This document shows, piece after piece, positions 1-8,870 of a DNA stretch of 64,000 bases (position 1 is its first letter; every line of letters starts with the position of its first letter). The stretch lies in contig NZ_CP039636.1 in the NCBI RefSeq assembly GCF_004923295.1, positions 741,001 to 805,000 of the forward strand, in the 5' to 3' direction. The position numbers and the translations under genes were made by a program. Source of the DNA: Azospirillum sp. TSH100. GTDB taxonomy: Bacteria; Pseudomonadota; Alphaproteobacteria; Azospirillales; Azospirillaceae. The notes under the pieces are model-generated. The model was not told the origin of the DNA and searched no databases. It was given only the letters and a program-made list of their open reading frames with translations.

Positions 1-314
1 TCGGTCATGCGTGAGAACAGCGTCACCAGTGCCACCGCGATGAAGGTTCGCGCCGTGAACTTCCAGCCCAGCCGCTTCCAGGCCAGCCAATAGAAGGGCA
101 GGTTGATCGCGAAGAAGATGAGGCCGAACTGAACCTTGGTGACGTAGCTCAGCAGCAGCGCCAGCCCGGCGGTGCTGCCGGTCAGCAGCATCGTCTTGGA
201 ATAGATCAGCATGCCCAGCGCGATGAACAGCGTGCCCATGAGCATGGCGAGCGCGTCTTCATACAACTGGTGACGCTCCACCGCGGCGGGCGGAGCCTGG
301 AGGGTCGCTGCCAT
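1..314 (-). CDS. YitT/DUF161-type membrane protein, 3' end outside window
   Basis: Only the first ~104 codons are inside the window; the gene runs off position 1. The start is ATG at 314. The visible part has a short hydrophilic head (about 20 residues), then hydrophobic segments separated by a basic loop (WKRLGWK near residue 80). The sequence GTLFIALGMLIYSKTMLLTG followed by TAGLALLLSY matches the first repeat of YitT/YczE-type integral membrane proteins, whose substrate is generally unknown. It is transcribed in the same direction as the aminotransferase upstream of it (31 bases apart), so co-transcription is possible. The family call rests on a partial protein; no function should be assumed. 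Confidence 0.6.
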   Translation of the reverse strand, partial: MAATLQAPPAAVERHQLYEDALAMLMGTLFIALGMLIYSKTMLLTGSTAGLALLLSYVTKVQFGLIFFAINLPFYWLAWKRLGWKFTARTFIAVALVTLFSRMT

Positions 315-345
315 CGTCGTCTGTCCCCTGCTCGAACCAAAGGGT

Positions 346-1518
346 TCAGCGAAGCGCGGCGAACTTCGCCACCACATCATCCACCTCGGCCGTCTTCAGG
401 CCGGCGATGTTGATGCGGCCGGAGGTCGGCATGTAGATGGCATGCTCGGCGCGCAGACGCAGCACCTCCGCCTCGGTCAGCGGCAGCAGGGAGAACATGC
501 CCTCCTGCTCCGCCACCGCCGTCAGGGCGGGAAAGGCGCCGGCCAGCCCAGCGGCCAGCTTGCGGCGGATGCCGGTGATGCGGGCGCGCATGCCGTCCAG
601 TTCCGCCGTCCAGTCGGCGGTCAGGGCGGCGTCACCCAGGATGGTGCGGACCACGGCGGCGCCATGGTCGGGCGGCATCGAATAGCTGGTGCGGGCCAGC
701 CCCATCAGGTTGGACTTGGCAAGCTCGGCGGAGGCCGGTGCGGCGGCGATAGCGAAGATGGCGCCGGTGCGCTCGCGATAGAGGCCGAAGGACTTGGACG
801 ACGACACGGCGACCAGCGTTTCCGGCACTGCGCCGATCAGGTGGCGCAGCCCCTCCGCATCCTCGTCCAGCCCACGCCCGAAACCCTGATAGGCGAGGTC
901 GACCAGCGGCAGCACGCCGCGCGTCTCCAGCACCGCCGCCAACTCCTTCCACTGGGCGAGCGACAGCGGCGCGCCGGTCGGGTTGTGGCAACTGGCGTGC
1001 AGCAGGGCGACGTCACCGGGTTGTGCCGCGTCGAAGGCTGCGATCATGCGGTCGAACAGCACGGTTTGGCCGGCGGTGTCGAAGAAGGGATGGGTCACAA
1101 CCTCCAGCCCGGCGGCGGCGAAGATGCCGACATGGTTGGGCCAGGTCGGCTGGCCGACCAGCACCCGCTTCGAGCCGCCGCGCAGCACGAGGTCGGCGGC
1201 CAAACGCAGGGCGCCCGAGCCGCCGGGGGTCTGCACGCCGGCCGCCGTGACCTTGGTTCCGGCCGCACCGCCGACCAGCGACCACAACCGCTCCAGATAG
1301 CCGGCATCGCCTTCCAGCCCCAGATAGGCCTTGCTGTCCTGCCCGTCGAGCAGCAGGCGTTCCGCCGCCTTGACCGCGCGGAAGACCGGGGTGCGCCCCT
1401 CTTCGTCCCGGTAGACCCCGACGCCGAGATCGACCTTGCCCGGCCGCGGATCCTGCCTGTACAGCCCGATCAGGGCGAGCAGGGCGTCGTCGGGCTGGCG
1501 GGAAAGCGCGTTGAACAT
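346..1518 (-). CDS. Aromatic/aspartate aminotransferase (class I, PLP)
   Basis: A 390-residue PLP-dependent aminotransferase of the AspC/TyrB type, which moves an amino group between an aromatic or acidic amino acid and 2-oxoglutarate. Family hallmarks: GVGVYRDEEG near residue 32, CHNPTG near 177, DLAYQGFGRGLDED near 207, and SSSKSFGLYRER with the Schiff-base Lys at 242. The length equals the family norm (about 390-400). The frame stays open upstream to 1653, but the start at 1518 (MFNAL) matches the conserved N-terminus, so the extra 45 codons are rejected. Substrate preference (tyrosine/phenylalanine versus aspartate) cannot be read from the sequence. It lies downstream of the M20 hydrolase and MHS transporter on the same strand. 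Confidence 0.9.
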   Translation of the reverse strand: MFNALSRQPDDALLALIGLYRQDPRPGKVDLGVGVYRDEEGRTPVFRAVKAAERLLLDGQDSKAYLGLEGDAGYLERLWSLVGGAAGTKVTAAGVQTPGGSGALRLAADLVLRGGSKRVLVGQPTWPNHVGIFAAAGLEVVTHPFFDTAGQTVLFDRMIAAFDAAQPGDVALLHASCHNPTGAPLSLAQWKELAAVLETRGVLPLVDLAYQGFGRGLDEDAEGLRHLIGAVPETLVAVSSSKSFGLYRERTGAIFAIAAAPASAELAKSNLMGLARTSYSMPPDHGAAVVRTILGDAALTADWTAELDGMRARITGIRRKLAAGLAGAFPALTAVAEQEGMFSLLPLTEAEVLRLRAEHAIYMPTSGRINIAGLKTAEVDDVVAKFAALR

Positions 1519-1692
1519 GGCGGTTCGTCCGGTCCTTGGGGGTGGCGATGGGGACAGTAATCCCGGCCGGGTGGTCCGGCCGGTGCGATCCTCCCCTGTC
1601 ACGGCCTCGCCGACAATGCCGAACTTCTCAACGGCGCATTGCCGTGAAGGCAAGGGTCGGCACCGGCGGGCTGCCGCAATGGGGGGCGGTCG

Positions 1693-3014
1693 TCAGCTGA
1701 TGCCGAAGCGGCGGCGGGCGGCGATCAGGGAGACGAAGCTGAGCGTCGCCAGCACCATCAGGTAATAGCTGGGCGACAGCTTGCTGCCGGTGGCGTCGGT
1801 CAGCCAGGTCATCGCGAAGGGACCGAGGCCGCCGAACAGCGTGACGCCCAGATTGTAGCTGAAGGACAGGCCGGTGGCGCGGGTGGCGCGCGGGAACAGG
1901 TCCGACATCAGGGCGGGCAGGGCGCCGAAATAGACCGACTTCAGCGTCGCCAGCCACATCACCACCGCGATGATGATCGTCGCCGTCGGGGTGGCGTTCA
2001 GCAGGAGGAAGCAGGGGAAGAAGGATGCGAACATCAGCACGGTGGCGATCAGCATGGCGCGGGTGCGGCCCAGCCGGTCGGACATGTGGCCGACATAGGG
2101 CGTCAGCACCGTCAGGATGATGGCGCCGGCGAAGGTGCTGGCATAGCCGACGGTGGGCGTCAGGCCCAGCTGCTTGACCGCATATGTGGGCATGTAGACC
2201 AGGAGGTAATTCACCGCGGTGGAGATGATCAGGCAGCCGATGGCGACGACCAGCCGGAGCTTCTGCGAGGCGAAGACGGTCGCCACCGCCGCCCGCTCGC
2301 CGTCCTGCGGGTGGTTCTCCTCGGTGGGTTCCGGCTCGTCCAGGTGGCGGCGGATATAGAGGCCGACCGGGCCGACCAGCAGGCCGAAGGCGAAGGGCAG
2401 GCGCCATCCCCAGTCCTGCAACTGGTCGGCCGGCATCCAGGCGGTCAGCAGCACGCCGAACAGCGCGGCCAACGCGCTGCTGATCCCCTGGCTGGCGAAC
2501 TGCCAGCTGGCGATGTAGCCACGGCGGTCGGGGCATGCTCCACCAGGAAGGCGGTGGCGCTGCCGAACTCGCCGCCGGCGGAAAAGCCCTGGATCAGACG
2601 GGCGACCAGAATGCCGATGGGGGCAAGGATGCCGATGCTGGCATAGCCCGGCATGAAAGTGATCATGGCGGTGCCCAGCACCATCAGCAGGATGCAGGCC
2701 AGCATCGCCGCCTTGCGCCCGACCCGGTCGGCGTAGTTGCCGAGTACCAGCGCCCCCAGCGGACGGGCGAGGTAGGAGATGGCGAAGGTGCCGAAGGCCA
2801 GCAGCAGCCCGACCGTCTCGTTGGCGGCGGGAAAGAAGGCCTTGGTGATGTAGAGGGCGAAGAAGCCGTAGACCGCGATGTCATACCATTCCAGTGCATT
2901 GCCGATCGAGGTTGCGATCAGCATGCGGGTCAGGTTGAATTCCTTCGCCGGAGCCTTCGCCCCCGCAGCGCCCAGCGCCTGGGCGGATGTCCCGGTTGCC
3001 GTCCCTGTCGTCAT
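1693..3014 (-). pseudogene. MHS-family MFS symporter, single-base frameshift
   Basis: A metabolite:H+ symporter of the major facilitator superfamily (ProP/KgtP/ShiA type; organic acids, osmolytes or similar). The first part, from ATG 3014, has IGNALEWYDIAVYGF, the loop NYADRVGRKAAM and RLIQGFSAGGEFGS. At about 2529 the frame breaks: after VEHAP the conserved RRGYIASWQF continues only in the next frame, which then runs to the stop at 1693 with DWGWRLPFAFG. Adding back one G (CCCCGA to CCCCGGA) gives an uninterrupted 440-residue protein of normal family length. It is either a recent inactivating mutation or a sequence error; nothing else is degraded, and codon use is normal on both sides. The M20 hydrolase gene ends 108 bases upstream on the same strand, suggesting uptake and hydrolysis of the same compound. 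Confidence 0.85.
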
Positions 3015-3122
3015 TCGTGAAGTCTCCCAGAAGTCGTCGTCAGTTCGGGCGGCAGCGGTCCGGCCATCCCTTTGTCGGGTTCGCTCGTCACCGCGGCCGC
3101 TTGCTGCTGGTGGTCCTCGAAG

Positions 3123-4556
3123 TCAGCGCGCCGCCCGTTCCCCTAAATCCCAGAACAGGCCGGCCATGATCCGCAGAGCCTCGTCGGCGACCGGGATCAG
3201 CAGATGCTCGTCGGGGGCGTGTTGGTTGCAGCCGGGATAGGAATGGGGCACCCACAGGGTGGGCAGGCCCAGATCCTCGACGAAAAATTCGTTGGGCAGC
3301 GACCCGCCGAAATTGGGCAGAAGCGCCACCGGCTTTCCCGTGGTCCGCTCCATCGAGCCGACCGCCCAGCGCACCCAGTCGTCGTCGAGGTCGAGGCGGG
3401 TGGCGTTCGACATCACGGCGGCGGAAACCTGCACATCACCGAAGCCGTTCGCCGCCAGATGGGCTTTCACCGCCTCCCCGGCGCCGGCGGCGTCGGTGCC
3501 GACGACGAAGCGCAGTTGCAGCACCGCCTCCGCCTTGCCGGGGATGGCGTTCACCGGATGCCTGGTGTTGCCGGCCGACATCGCCAGCACCTCCAGCGCG
3601 TTCCAGCCATAGACGCGCTCGGCCGGTGACAGGCCGGGTTCGCCCCAATCGGCGTCGATCTCCGGCTCGTCCGCACCCGACACCACCGGAATGTCGGACA
3701 GCGCCCGGCGCACCGCGTCGGACAGCGGCGGCGGACGCAGCCCGTCGACCAGAATGCGGCCCCGGCCGTCGACCAGACAGGCGATGGCGGCGGACAGGCG
3801 GGTCGCCGGATTGACCAGCAGGCCGCCCCAATTGCCGGAATGATGCCCACCCGGCCGCAGGTCCAGTGTCAGGCGGATGTTCAGCCCGCCGCGGGCGCCG
3901 AGGAACAGCGTCGGCCGGTCGGCGGCGATGCGCGGTCCGTCGGAGCTGATCATCACGTCGGCCTTGAGCCGGTCGCGCCGGCTGCGGCAGATCGCCTGGA
4001 GTTCCGGCGAGCCGATCTCCTCGCCCATCTCCAGCAGCAGTTTCAGGTTGAAGCCGACGCGGCCCCGCCGGGCCTTCAGCACTGCGGCTAAGGCAGCCAG
4101 ATTGATGCTGTGCTGGCCCTTGTTGTCGGCGCTGCCCCGGCCATACAGCCGGTCGCCGCGCAGTGTGGCCTGCCAGGGCGACAGCCCGTCGGACCAGCGA
4201 TCGTCCATGCCGGCGACCACGTCGCCATGGCCGTACATCAGCACGGTTGGCAGTCCGGAATCCTCGTGCCGCTCGGCAATCAGGAACAGGTTGCGCCCGT
4301 CCGCCGCCGCCCGGCAGATCTCCGTGGTGAAGCCCATCGCGTGCAGGGTCGGGGCGATCTCGTCCGCCAGATAGGCGTTCAGAACGGCGACATCCCCTGC
4401 CGTGCTGTCGGTCCGGTGGGCGAGCCGGCGGTCGAGGTCGGCGACGAAGCCGCCGGACGTGAGAGAACCGGCTGCGTCCGCCACCACGGCGCGGCGGCCG
4501 TCATCCTCGATCCGGGCCGTCCCGGCCGACTGGCTTTCGGCCGCAATGCGCTCCAT
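3123..4556 (-). CDS. M20-family metallopeptidase/amidohydrolase
   Basis: A 477-residue di-zinc hydrolase of the ArgE/DapE/carnosinase (M20) family, acting on small peptides or N-acyl amino acids, probably in the cytoplasm because no signal peptide is seen. Metal and catalytic motifs are in order: YGHGDVV (His and catalytic Asp), GRGSADNKGQH (bridging Asp), EMGEEIGSPEL (catalytic Glu pair), a HHSGNWGG segment in the lid domain, and QHAPDEHL near the C-terminus. The start at 4556 is preferred over the longer frame (4598) because GGAGA sits about 6 bases upstream. It faces a LysR regulator across a ~195-base divergent region, the usual layout for LysR control of a catabolic gene. The substrate is not identifiable. 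Confidence 0.88.
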   Translation of the reverse strand: MERIAAESQSAGTARIEDDGRRAVVADAAGSLTSGGFVADLDRRLAHRTDSTAGDVAVLNAYLADEIAPTLHAMGFTTEICRAAADGRNLFLIAERHEDSGLPTVLMYGHGDVVAGMDDRWSDGLSPWQATLRGDRLYGRGSADNKGQHSINLAALAAVLKARRGRVGFNLKLLLEMGEEIGSPELQAICRSRRDRLKADVMISSDGPRIAADRPTLFLGARGGLNIRLTLDLRPGGHHSGNWGGLLVNPATRLSAAIACLVDGRGRILVDGLRPPPLSDAVRRALSDIPVVSGADEPEIDADWGEPGLSPAERVYGWNALEVLAMSAGNTRHPVNAIPGKAEAVLQLRFVVGTDAAGAGEAVKAHLAANGFGDVQVSAAVMSNATRLDLDDDWVRWAVGSMERTTGKPVALLPNFGGSLPNEFFVEDLGLPTLWVPHSYPGCNQHAPDEHLLIPVADEALRIMAGLFWDLGERAAR

Positions 4557-4751
4557 TGACAATCTCCGAATAAGGGGAGTATCGAGCCGCGCCAACACGG
4601 TCCCGCCGCCGCCCGCCGGTCTCGGGCGACGTTGCGACCTTCGGCGCAGCGCGTTTTCTGAACGTCGCGATCATCGGCGACTTTCCGTTTCGATGACAAT
4701 TTCAATATTCTCAAGCGCGCTTTGACTTTCAGGAAAGCCGGGGACCGCGCC

Positions 4752-5666
4752 ATGCTCAGCACCGCCTTGCGATATTTCCTGGAGGTCGCCCGAACCGGTT
4801 CCCTCAGCGAAGCGTCGCAGCGCCTGCATGTCACCGTGTCCGCCGTCAGCCGCCAGATCGCCAAGCTGGAGGACCATCTGGGCGCCCCGCTGTTCGACCG
4901 GCATCCGCGTGGCATGGTGCTGACCGCGTCGGGAGAACTGCTGGCCGACTACGCCCGACGTAGCGCGCTTGAGGCCGAGCGGGTGGCGGTGGAGGTGCGC
5001 GAGGGCGTGGGCTTGCGCAAGGGGGCGGTGCGGATCGCCGTATCCGACGGCGTCGCCCTGATCGCCTCGCGCGCGGTCCGAGCCTTCCAGGCCGAGCATC
5101 CCGACGCCGCCGTCGATCTGACCGTCGCTCCGTCCGACGCGATCGTGAAACAGCTTCGCCAGGGTGAGGTCGATCTGGGGCTGGTCTTCACGCTTTTGCC
5201 GGAAGCCGATTTGCGGATCGAGAAAAGCTGGTCGACCTACACCTGCGTCTTCGTCCGGCGCGACCACCCGTTGGCGGCACTGCCCAGCGTCACCATCGAC
5301 GACCTTCGCGGCGTGAAGCTGGCGCTGCCCACCCACAACACCATCGCCCGCGTCGTCGCCCTGTTGCGGGTGGATGAACGGACGATGCAGGCCAGCACCT
5401 TCACCTCCAACTCCTTCGCGATCATCTGCGATTACGTGCGGGGCGAACGGGCGGTCGGCATCGCCAGCGACATCGCCATCCGCAGCCTGGGCGAGAGCAG
5501 GGCGGGCGCGGGCGACGACGGCTTCGTCATCATACCCTTTGCCCAGCCCGACCTGTACAAGCGCACGGTCCAGCTCTATGGCAGCGGCGGGCGGATCCTG
5601 TCGGGAAGCGGCATGCTGCTGCGCAACATCCTGATCGGCGCGGTGGATGCGGCGGCATCCGCCTGA
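4752..5666 (+). CDS. LysR-family transcriptional regulator
   Basis: A 304-residue LysR-type regulator. The N-terminal winged helix-turn-helix covers residues 1-60 (RYFLEVARTGSLSEASQRL, then VSAVSRQIAKLEDHLGAPLF). The rest is the two-lobed effector-binding domain starting near residue 90 (RIAVSDGVAL). The ATG at 4752 puts the HTH at the standard distance from the N-terminus and has GGGGA about 8 bases upstream; the frame is open 10 codons further back. It is divergent from the M20 hydrolase gene, whose control is its most likely job by arrangement. The kynurenine operon begins 225 bases downstream in the same direction, so a role there is a second possibility. The effector is unknown. Confidence 0.92.
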   Translation: MLSTALRYFLEVARTGSLSEASQRLHVTVSAVSRQIAKLEDHLGAPLFDRHPRGMVLTASGELLADYARRSALEAERVAVEVREGVGLRKGAVRIAVSDGVALIASRAVRAFQAEHPDAAVDLTVAPSDAIVKQLRQGEVDLGLVFTLLPEADLRIEKSWSTYTCVFVRRDHPLAALPSVTIDDLRGVKLALPTHNTIARVVALLRVDERTMQASTFTSNSFAIICDYVRGERAVGIASDIAIRSLGESRAGAGDDGFVIIPFAQPDLYKRTVQLYGSGGRILSGSGMLLRNILIGAVDAAASA

Positions 5667-5739
5667 ACCGGACCCTGATTGGCGGGGTGCATTTTTTGCT
5701 GGACAGCCCGCCACCGCGCGGATACTCCAGAAAGTCAGG

Positions 5740-5754
5740 TGGTTGTACCAACCA
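5740..5754. promoter_or_regulatory. Inverted repeat upstream of kynU (candidate operator)
   Basis: TGGTTG-TAC-CAACCA, a perfect 6-3-6 inverted repeat about 140 bases before the kynU start. The core TGGT-TGT-ACCA also fits the TNGT-N(0-3)-ACNA pattern known for FadR-subfamily GntR regulators. No GntR gene is in the window, so the regulator is unknown; this is pattern evidence only. Confidence 0.4.
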
Positions 5755-5891
5755 ATGGTCGTCGGCCGGTCTCCGACGCCTTCGGTTTCCACCATTTCCC
5801 CTCTCGTTTGCCGGATGTTTTTCAATCGGCAAACAGCGGCTCCGTGTCCTCACGTCCCGCCGCCATCCGGCCTGAAGGAGCAGGCAGACCG

Positions 5892-7115
5892 ATGACAGAG
5901 TCTCCCAAGACCAACTTTCAGAAGACCGATTTTCACAAGACCCGACTCCGCTTCCGCATTCCCGACGGGGTGATATACCTTGACGGCAATTCGCTGGGGC
6001 CGCTCCCCATCGGGGTGGAGGAGCGGGTTGCCCGCACCCTGGCCGACGAATGGGGCGGGCAGTTGATCCGCGGCTGGAACAGCGCCGGCTGGATGGTGCA
6101 GCCGCGCAAACTCGGCGACCGCATCGCCCGGCTGATCGGCGCAGAGGCGGGCAGCGTCGTCGTCGGCGACACCCTGTCGATCAAGGTCTATCAGGCGCTG
6201 GCCGCCGCCCTGGCGATGCGGCCGGGGCGCCGCGTGATTCTTTCCGACAGCGGCAATTTCCCCACCGACCTCTATATGGCCGAAGGGCTGATCGAGACGC
6301 TGGGCCGCGGCCATGTCCTGAAGGTGGTAGCGCCGGACGAGGTGGAGGCGGCCATCGGCGAGGATGTCGCCGTGCTGATGCTGACCCAGGTCGATTACCG
6401 GACCGGGCGCCTGCACGACATGGCGGCGCTGACGGCCAAGGCCCATGCCGCCGGTGTGGTGACGGTGTGGGATCTCGCCCATTCCGCCGGGGCGCTGCCG
6501 GTCGATCTGGCCGGCGCCGGTGCCGATTTCGCGGTCGGCTGCACCTACAAATACCTGAATGGCGGGCCGGGGGCGCCGGCCTTCATCTATGTCGCCCCGC
6601 GGCATGCGGAGACGGCGCTGCCGGCCCTGTCCGGCTGGATGGGGCATGCTGCGCCCTTCGCCTTCGACCCCTCCTATCGCCCCGGTGCCGGGGTGGAGCG
6701 GATGCGCGTCGGCACCCCGCCGGTGATCGCGCTGGCCGCACTGGAGGCGGCGCTCGACGTATGGGACGAGGTCGACATGGCCGACGTCCGCCGCACCTCC
6801 ATCGCGCTGTGCGACCTGTTCATCGGATTGGTCGAGGCGCAATGCCCGATGCTGGAACTCGCATCCCCACGCGATGGAGCCCGGCGCGGCAGCCAGGTGT
6901 CGTTCCGCCATCCCCAGGGCTATGCCGTCATGCAGGCGCTGATCGACCGTGGCGTGATCGGTGATTTCCGCGCGCCGGACGTCCTGCGCTTCGGCTTCAC
7001 CCCGCTCTACATCGGCGAGGCGGAGGTACGCGGTGCCGTCGCCATCCTGAAACAGGTGATGGATGGCGGCCTCTGGGATCGGCCCGAATATCATAAGAAG
7101 GCGATCGTCACATGA
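5892..7115 (+). CDS. kynU: Kynureninase
   Basis: A 407-residue PLP enzyme that cleaves L-kynurenine to anthranilate and L-alanine. Supporting motifs: YLDGNSLGPLP near residue 29, RGWNSAGWM near 60, the SDSGNFPTDLYMA segment near 118, VWDLAHSAGALPVDL near 192, and GCTYKYLNGGPGAP with the PLP lysine at 220. The frame is open upstream, but the ATG at 5892 starts the protein just before the conserved RLRFRIPDG region and follows AAGGAG. The stop overlaps the kynA start (ATGA), implying translational coupling. With kynA and the formamidase downstream it forms a complete tryptophan-to-anthranilate operon. Confidence 0.95.
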   Translation: MTESPKTNFQKTDFHKTRLRFRIPDGVIYLDGNSLGPLPIGVEERVARTLADEWGGQLIRGWNSAGWMVQPRKLGDRIARLIGAEAGSVVVGDTLSIKVYQALAAALAMRPGRRVILSDSGNFPTDLYMAEGLIETLGRGHVLKVVAPDEVEAAIGEDVAVLMLTQVDYRTGRLHDMAALTAKAHAAGVVTVWDLAHSAGALPVDLAGAGADFAVGCTYKYLNGGPGAPAFIYVAPRHAETALPALSGWMGHAAPFAFDPSYRPGAGVERMRVGTPPVIALAALEAALDVWDEVDMADVRRTSIALCDLFIGLVEAQCPMLELASPRDGARRGSQVSFRHPQGYAVMQALIDRGVIGDFRAPDVLRFGFTPLYIGEAEVRGAVAILKQVMDGGLWDRPEYHKKAIVT

Positions 7116-7963
7116 GCGGCCAGGATATGAAGAAGCCCTACGATCCGGCGACCGAGGGCGCGCAGATGGCCTTCGACGGACGGATGTCCTATGGCGACTA
7201 TCTGCAGTTGGACCGTATCCTGGGGGCGCAGATCCCGCGCTCCACCGCCCATGACGAGATGCTGTTCATCATCCAGCACCAGACATCGGAGCTGTGGATG
7301 CGTCTGGCCGTCTACGAGATCCGCGCCGCACGCGAGGCGATCAGCGACGACCGGCTGTCGCCCGCCTTCAAGATGCTCACCCGCGTCGCCCGCATCTTCG
7401 AGCAGTTGAACTCGGCTTGGGACGTGCTGCGCACGATGACGCCCAGCGAATATACCCGGTTCCGCGACGATCTGGGCCAGTCCTCCGGCTTCCAGTCCTA
7501 CCAGTACCGCGAGATCGAGTTCCTGCTGGGCAACCGCAACCCGGCGATGCTGAAGCCCCACGCGCACCGTCCGGAAATCCATGCCCTGCTGGAACAGGAA
7601 CTGTTGCGTCCCAGCCTGTATGACGAGGCGTTGCGCCTGCTCGCCCGCAACGGCATTCCCGTTCCGGCGGAGGTGCTGGACCGCGACGTCTCGCAGACCC
7701 ATCAACCCCACGACGGCGTCACCGAGGCGTGGCGGGTGATCTACCAATCCCCTGAAACGCACTGGCCGCTCTACGAGCTTGCCGAGAAGCTGGTGGATTT
7801 CGAGGATTACTTCCGCCGCTGGCGCTTCAACCATGTGACGACGGTGGAGCGGGTGATTGGTTTCAAGCGTGGCACCGGCGGCACCGGCGGCGTTTCCTAC
7901 CTGCGCAACATGCTGGCGGTGGAGCTTTTCCCGGAACTCTGGCGGGTGAGGACGGTGCTTTGA
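7112..7963 (+). CDS. kynA: Tryptophan 2,3-dioxygenase
   Basis: A 283-residue heme dioxygenase that opens the indole ring of L-tryptophan to N-formylkynurenine, the first step of the kynurenine pathway. Diagnostic stretches are MSYGDYLQLDRIL near residue 25, HDEMLFIIQHQTSELW near 46 (substrate and heme pocket), SSGFQSYQYREIEFLLGN near 129, and WRFNHVTTVERVIGFKRGTGGT near 237, which carries the proximal heme histidine and the GTGGT loop. Length matches bacterial enzymes. It overlaps kynU by four bases and the next gene by four bases. Confidence 0.96.
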   Translation: MSGQDMKKPYDPATEGAQMAFDGRMSYGDYLQLDRILGAQIPRSTAHDEMLFIIQHQTSELWMRLAVYEIRAAREAISDDRLSPAFKMLTRVARIFEQLNSAWDVLRTMTPSEYTRFRDDLGQSSGFQSYQYREIEFLLGNRNPAMLKPHAHRPEIHALLEQELLRPSLYDEALRLLARNGIPVPAEVLDRDVSQTHQPHDGVTEAWRVIYQSPETHWPLYELAEKLVDFEDYFRRWRFNHVTTVERVIGFKRGTGGTGGVSYLRNMLAVELFPELWRVRTVL

Positions 7964-8799
7964 CGGACTTGCGCAAAATCACGGATTGGGACGACGCCTA
8001 CAGCAATGGCGCCCACATCCCCGGCGGCGACGCCTATCCCGCCCGTTGGGCGGAGCAGGCCGCCGCCTTCCGGGCGGTGCTTGCCGCTGCCGGGCGGGCG
8101 GAACTGGACCTGCCCTATGGCGAGGGGGAGCGGGAACGCTACGACCTGTTCCGGCCGGAGGGGAGTTCCAAGGGCACCGTGGTGTTCGTCCATGGCGGCT
8201 ATTGGATGGCCTTCGACAAGGGGCGCTGGTCGCATCTCGCCGCTGGGCCGCTCGCGCGTGGCTGGGCGGTCGCCATGCCCAGCTACACGCTGTGCCCGGA
8301 CACTCGTATCGCCGGCATCACCCTGCAGATGGCACGGGCGGTGAACGCCATCGCGAAGGCGGAGGCAGGGCCGCTGCGCTTGACCGGCCATTCCGCCGGC
8401 GGTCATCTGGTCAGTCGACTCGTCTGCGCGGACGCGCCATTGCCGGAGGAGGTTCGGGCGCGGGTGGAGCATGTCGTCTCGATCAGCGGCCTGCACGACC
8501 TGCGCCCTCTGCTGAACACCGGCATGAACGTGAAGCTGGGTCTGGATGAAGCGGAAGCCGTTGCCGAAAGCCCGGCCCTGTTGCGCCCGCAACCCGGCAT
8601 CGGCGTCACCTGCTGGGTTGGTGCCGACGAACGGCCGGAATTTGTCCGTCAGACCGAGCTGCTCGCCAACATCTGGCTCGGGCTGGGGGCGGCGACCGGG
8701 CTTCGGCTGGCCGAGGGGCGCCATCACTTCGATGTGATCGATGATCTGGCCGATCCGGAGTCCGCACTGGTGTCAGTCTTGTTGCGGCCCCTGCCTTAA
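7960..8799 (+). CDS. Kynurenine formamidase, alpha/beta-hydrolase type
   Basis: A 279-residue alpha/beta hydrolase, most likely the arylformamidase that converts N-formylkynurenine to kynurenine. It shows the HGGYW oxyanion motif near residue 78, the nucleophile elbow GHSAGG with Ser145, and the late GRHHFD segment for the catalytic His. These are features of the serine-hydrolase formamidases (eukaryote-like), not the metal-dependent KynB found in many bacteria, so the symbol kynB is not used. The start is TTG at 7960, overlapping the kynA stop. Position after kynU and kynA completes the pathway. Function is inferred from context plus family. Confidence 0.82.
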   Translation: MTDLRKITDWDDAYSNGAHIPGGDAYPARWAEQAAAFRAVLAAAGRAELDLPYGEGERERYDLFRPEGSSKGTVVFVHGGYWMAFDKGRWSHLAAGPLARGWAVAMPSYTLCPDTRIAGITLQMARAVNAIAKAEAGPLRLTGHSAGGHLVSRLVCADAPLPEEVRARVEHVVSISGLHDLRPLLNTGMNVKLGLDEAEAVAESPALLRPQPGIGVTCWVGADERPEFVRQTELLANIWLGLGAATGLRLAEGRHHFDVIDDLADPESALVSVLLRPLP

Positions 8800-8831
8800 G
8801 TTGACGGTTCCACCGCATCAATCGCTCAAAG

Positions 8832-8860
8832 CCCTGTCGGTGGGGGCCCCACCGACAGGG
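8832..8860. terminator. Perfect palindrome between convergent kyn operon and MACPF gene
   Basis: CCCTGTCGGTGGGG and its exact reverse complement are separated by a single base. It lies 32 bases after the formamidase stop and 10 bases after the stop of the convergent MACPF gene. A perfect GC-rich palindrome here is well placed to end transcription in both directions, although neither side has a clear U-tract. Confidence 0.65.
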
Positions 8861-8870
8861 TGCCTGCGGG

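Noticed and set aside
1519..1653. 45-residue N-terminal extension of the aminotransferase
   Set aside because: The family N-terminus begins at MFNAL (1518); the extension is Arg/Pro-rich and unconserved.
4671..5825. Minus-strand open frame opposite the LysR gene
   Set aside because: Shadow of the LysR reading frame, which carries a clear HTH and normal family length.
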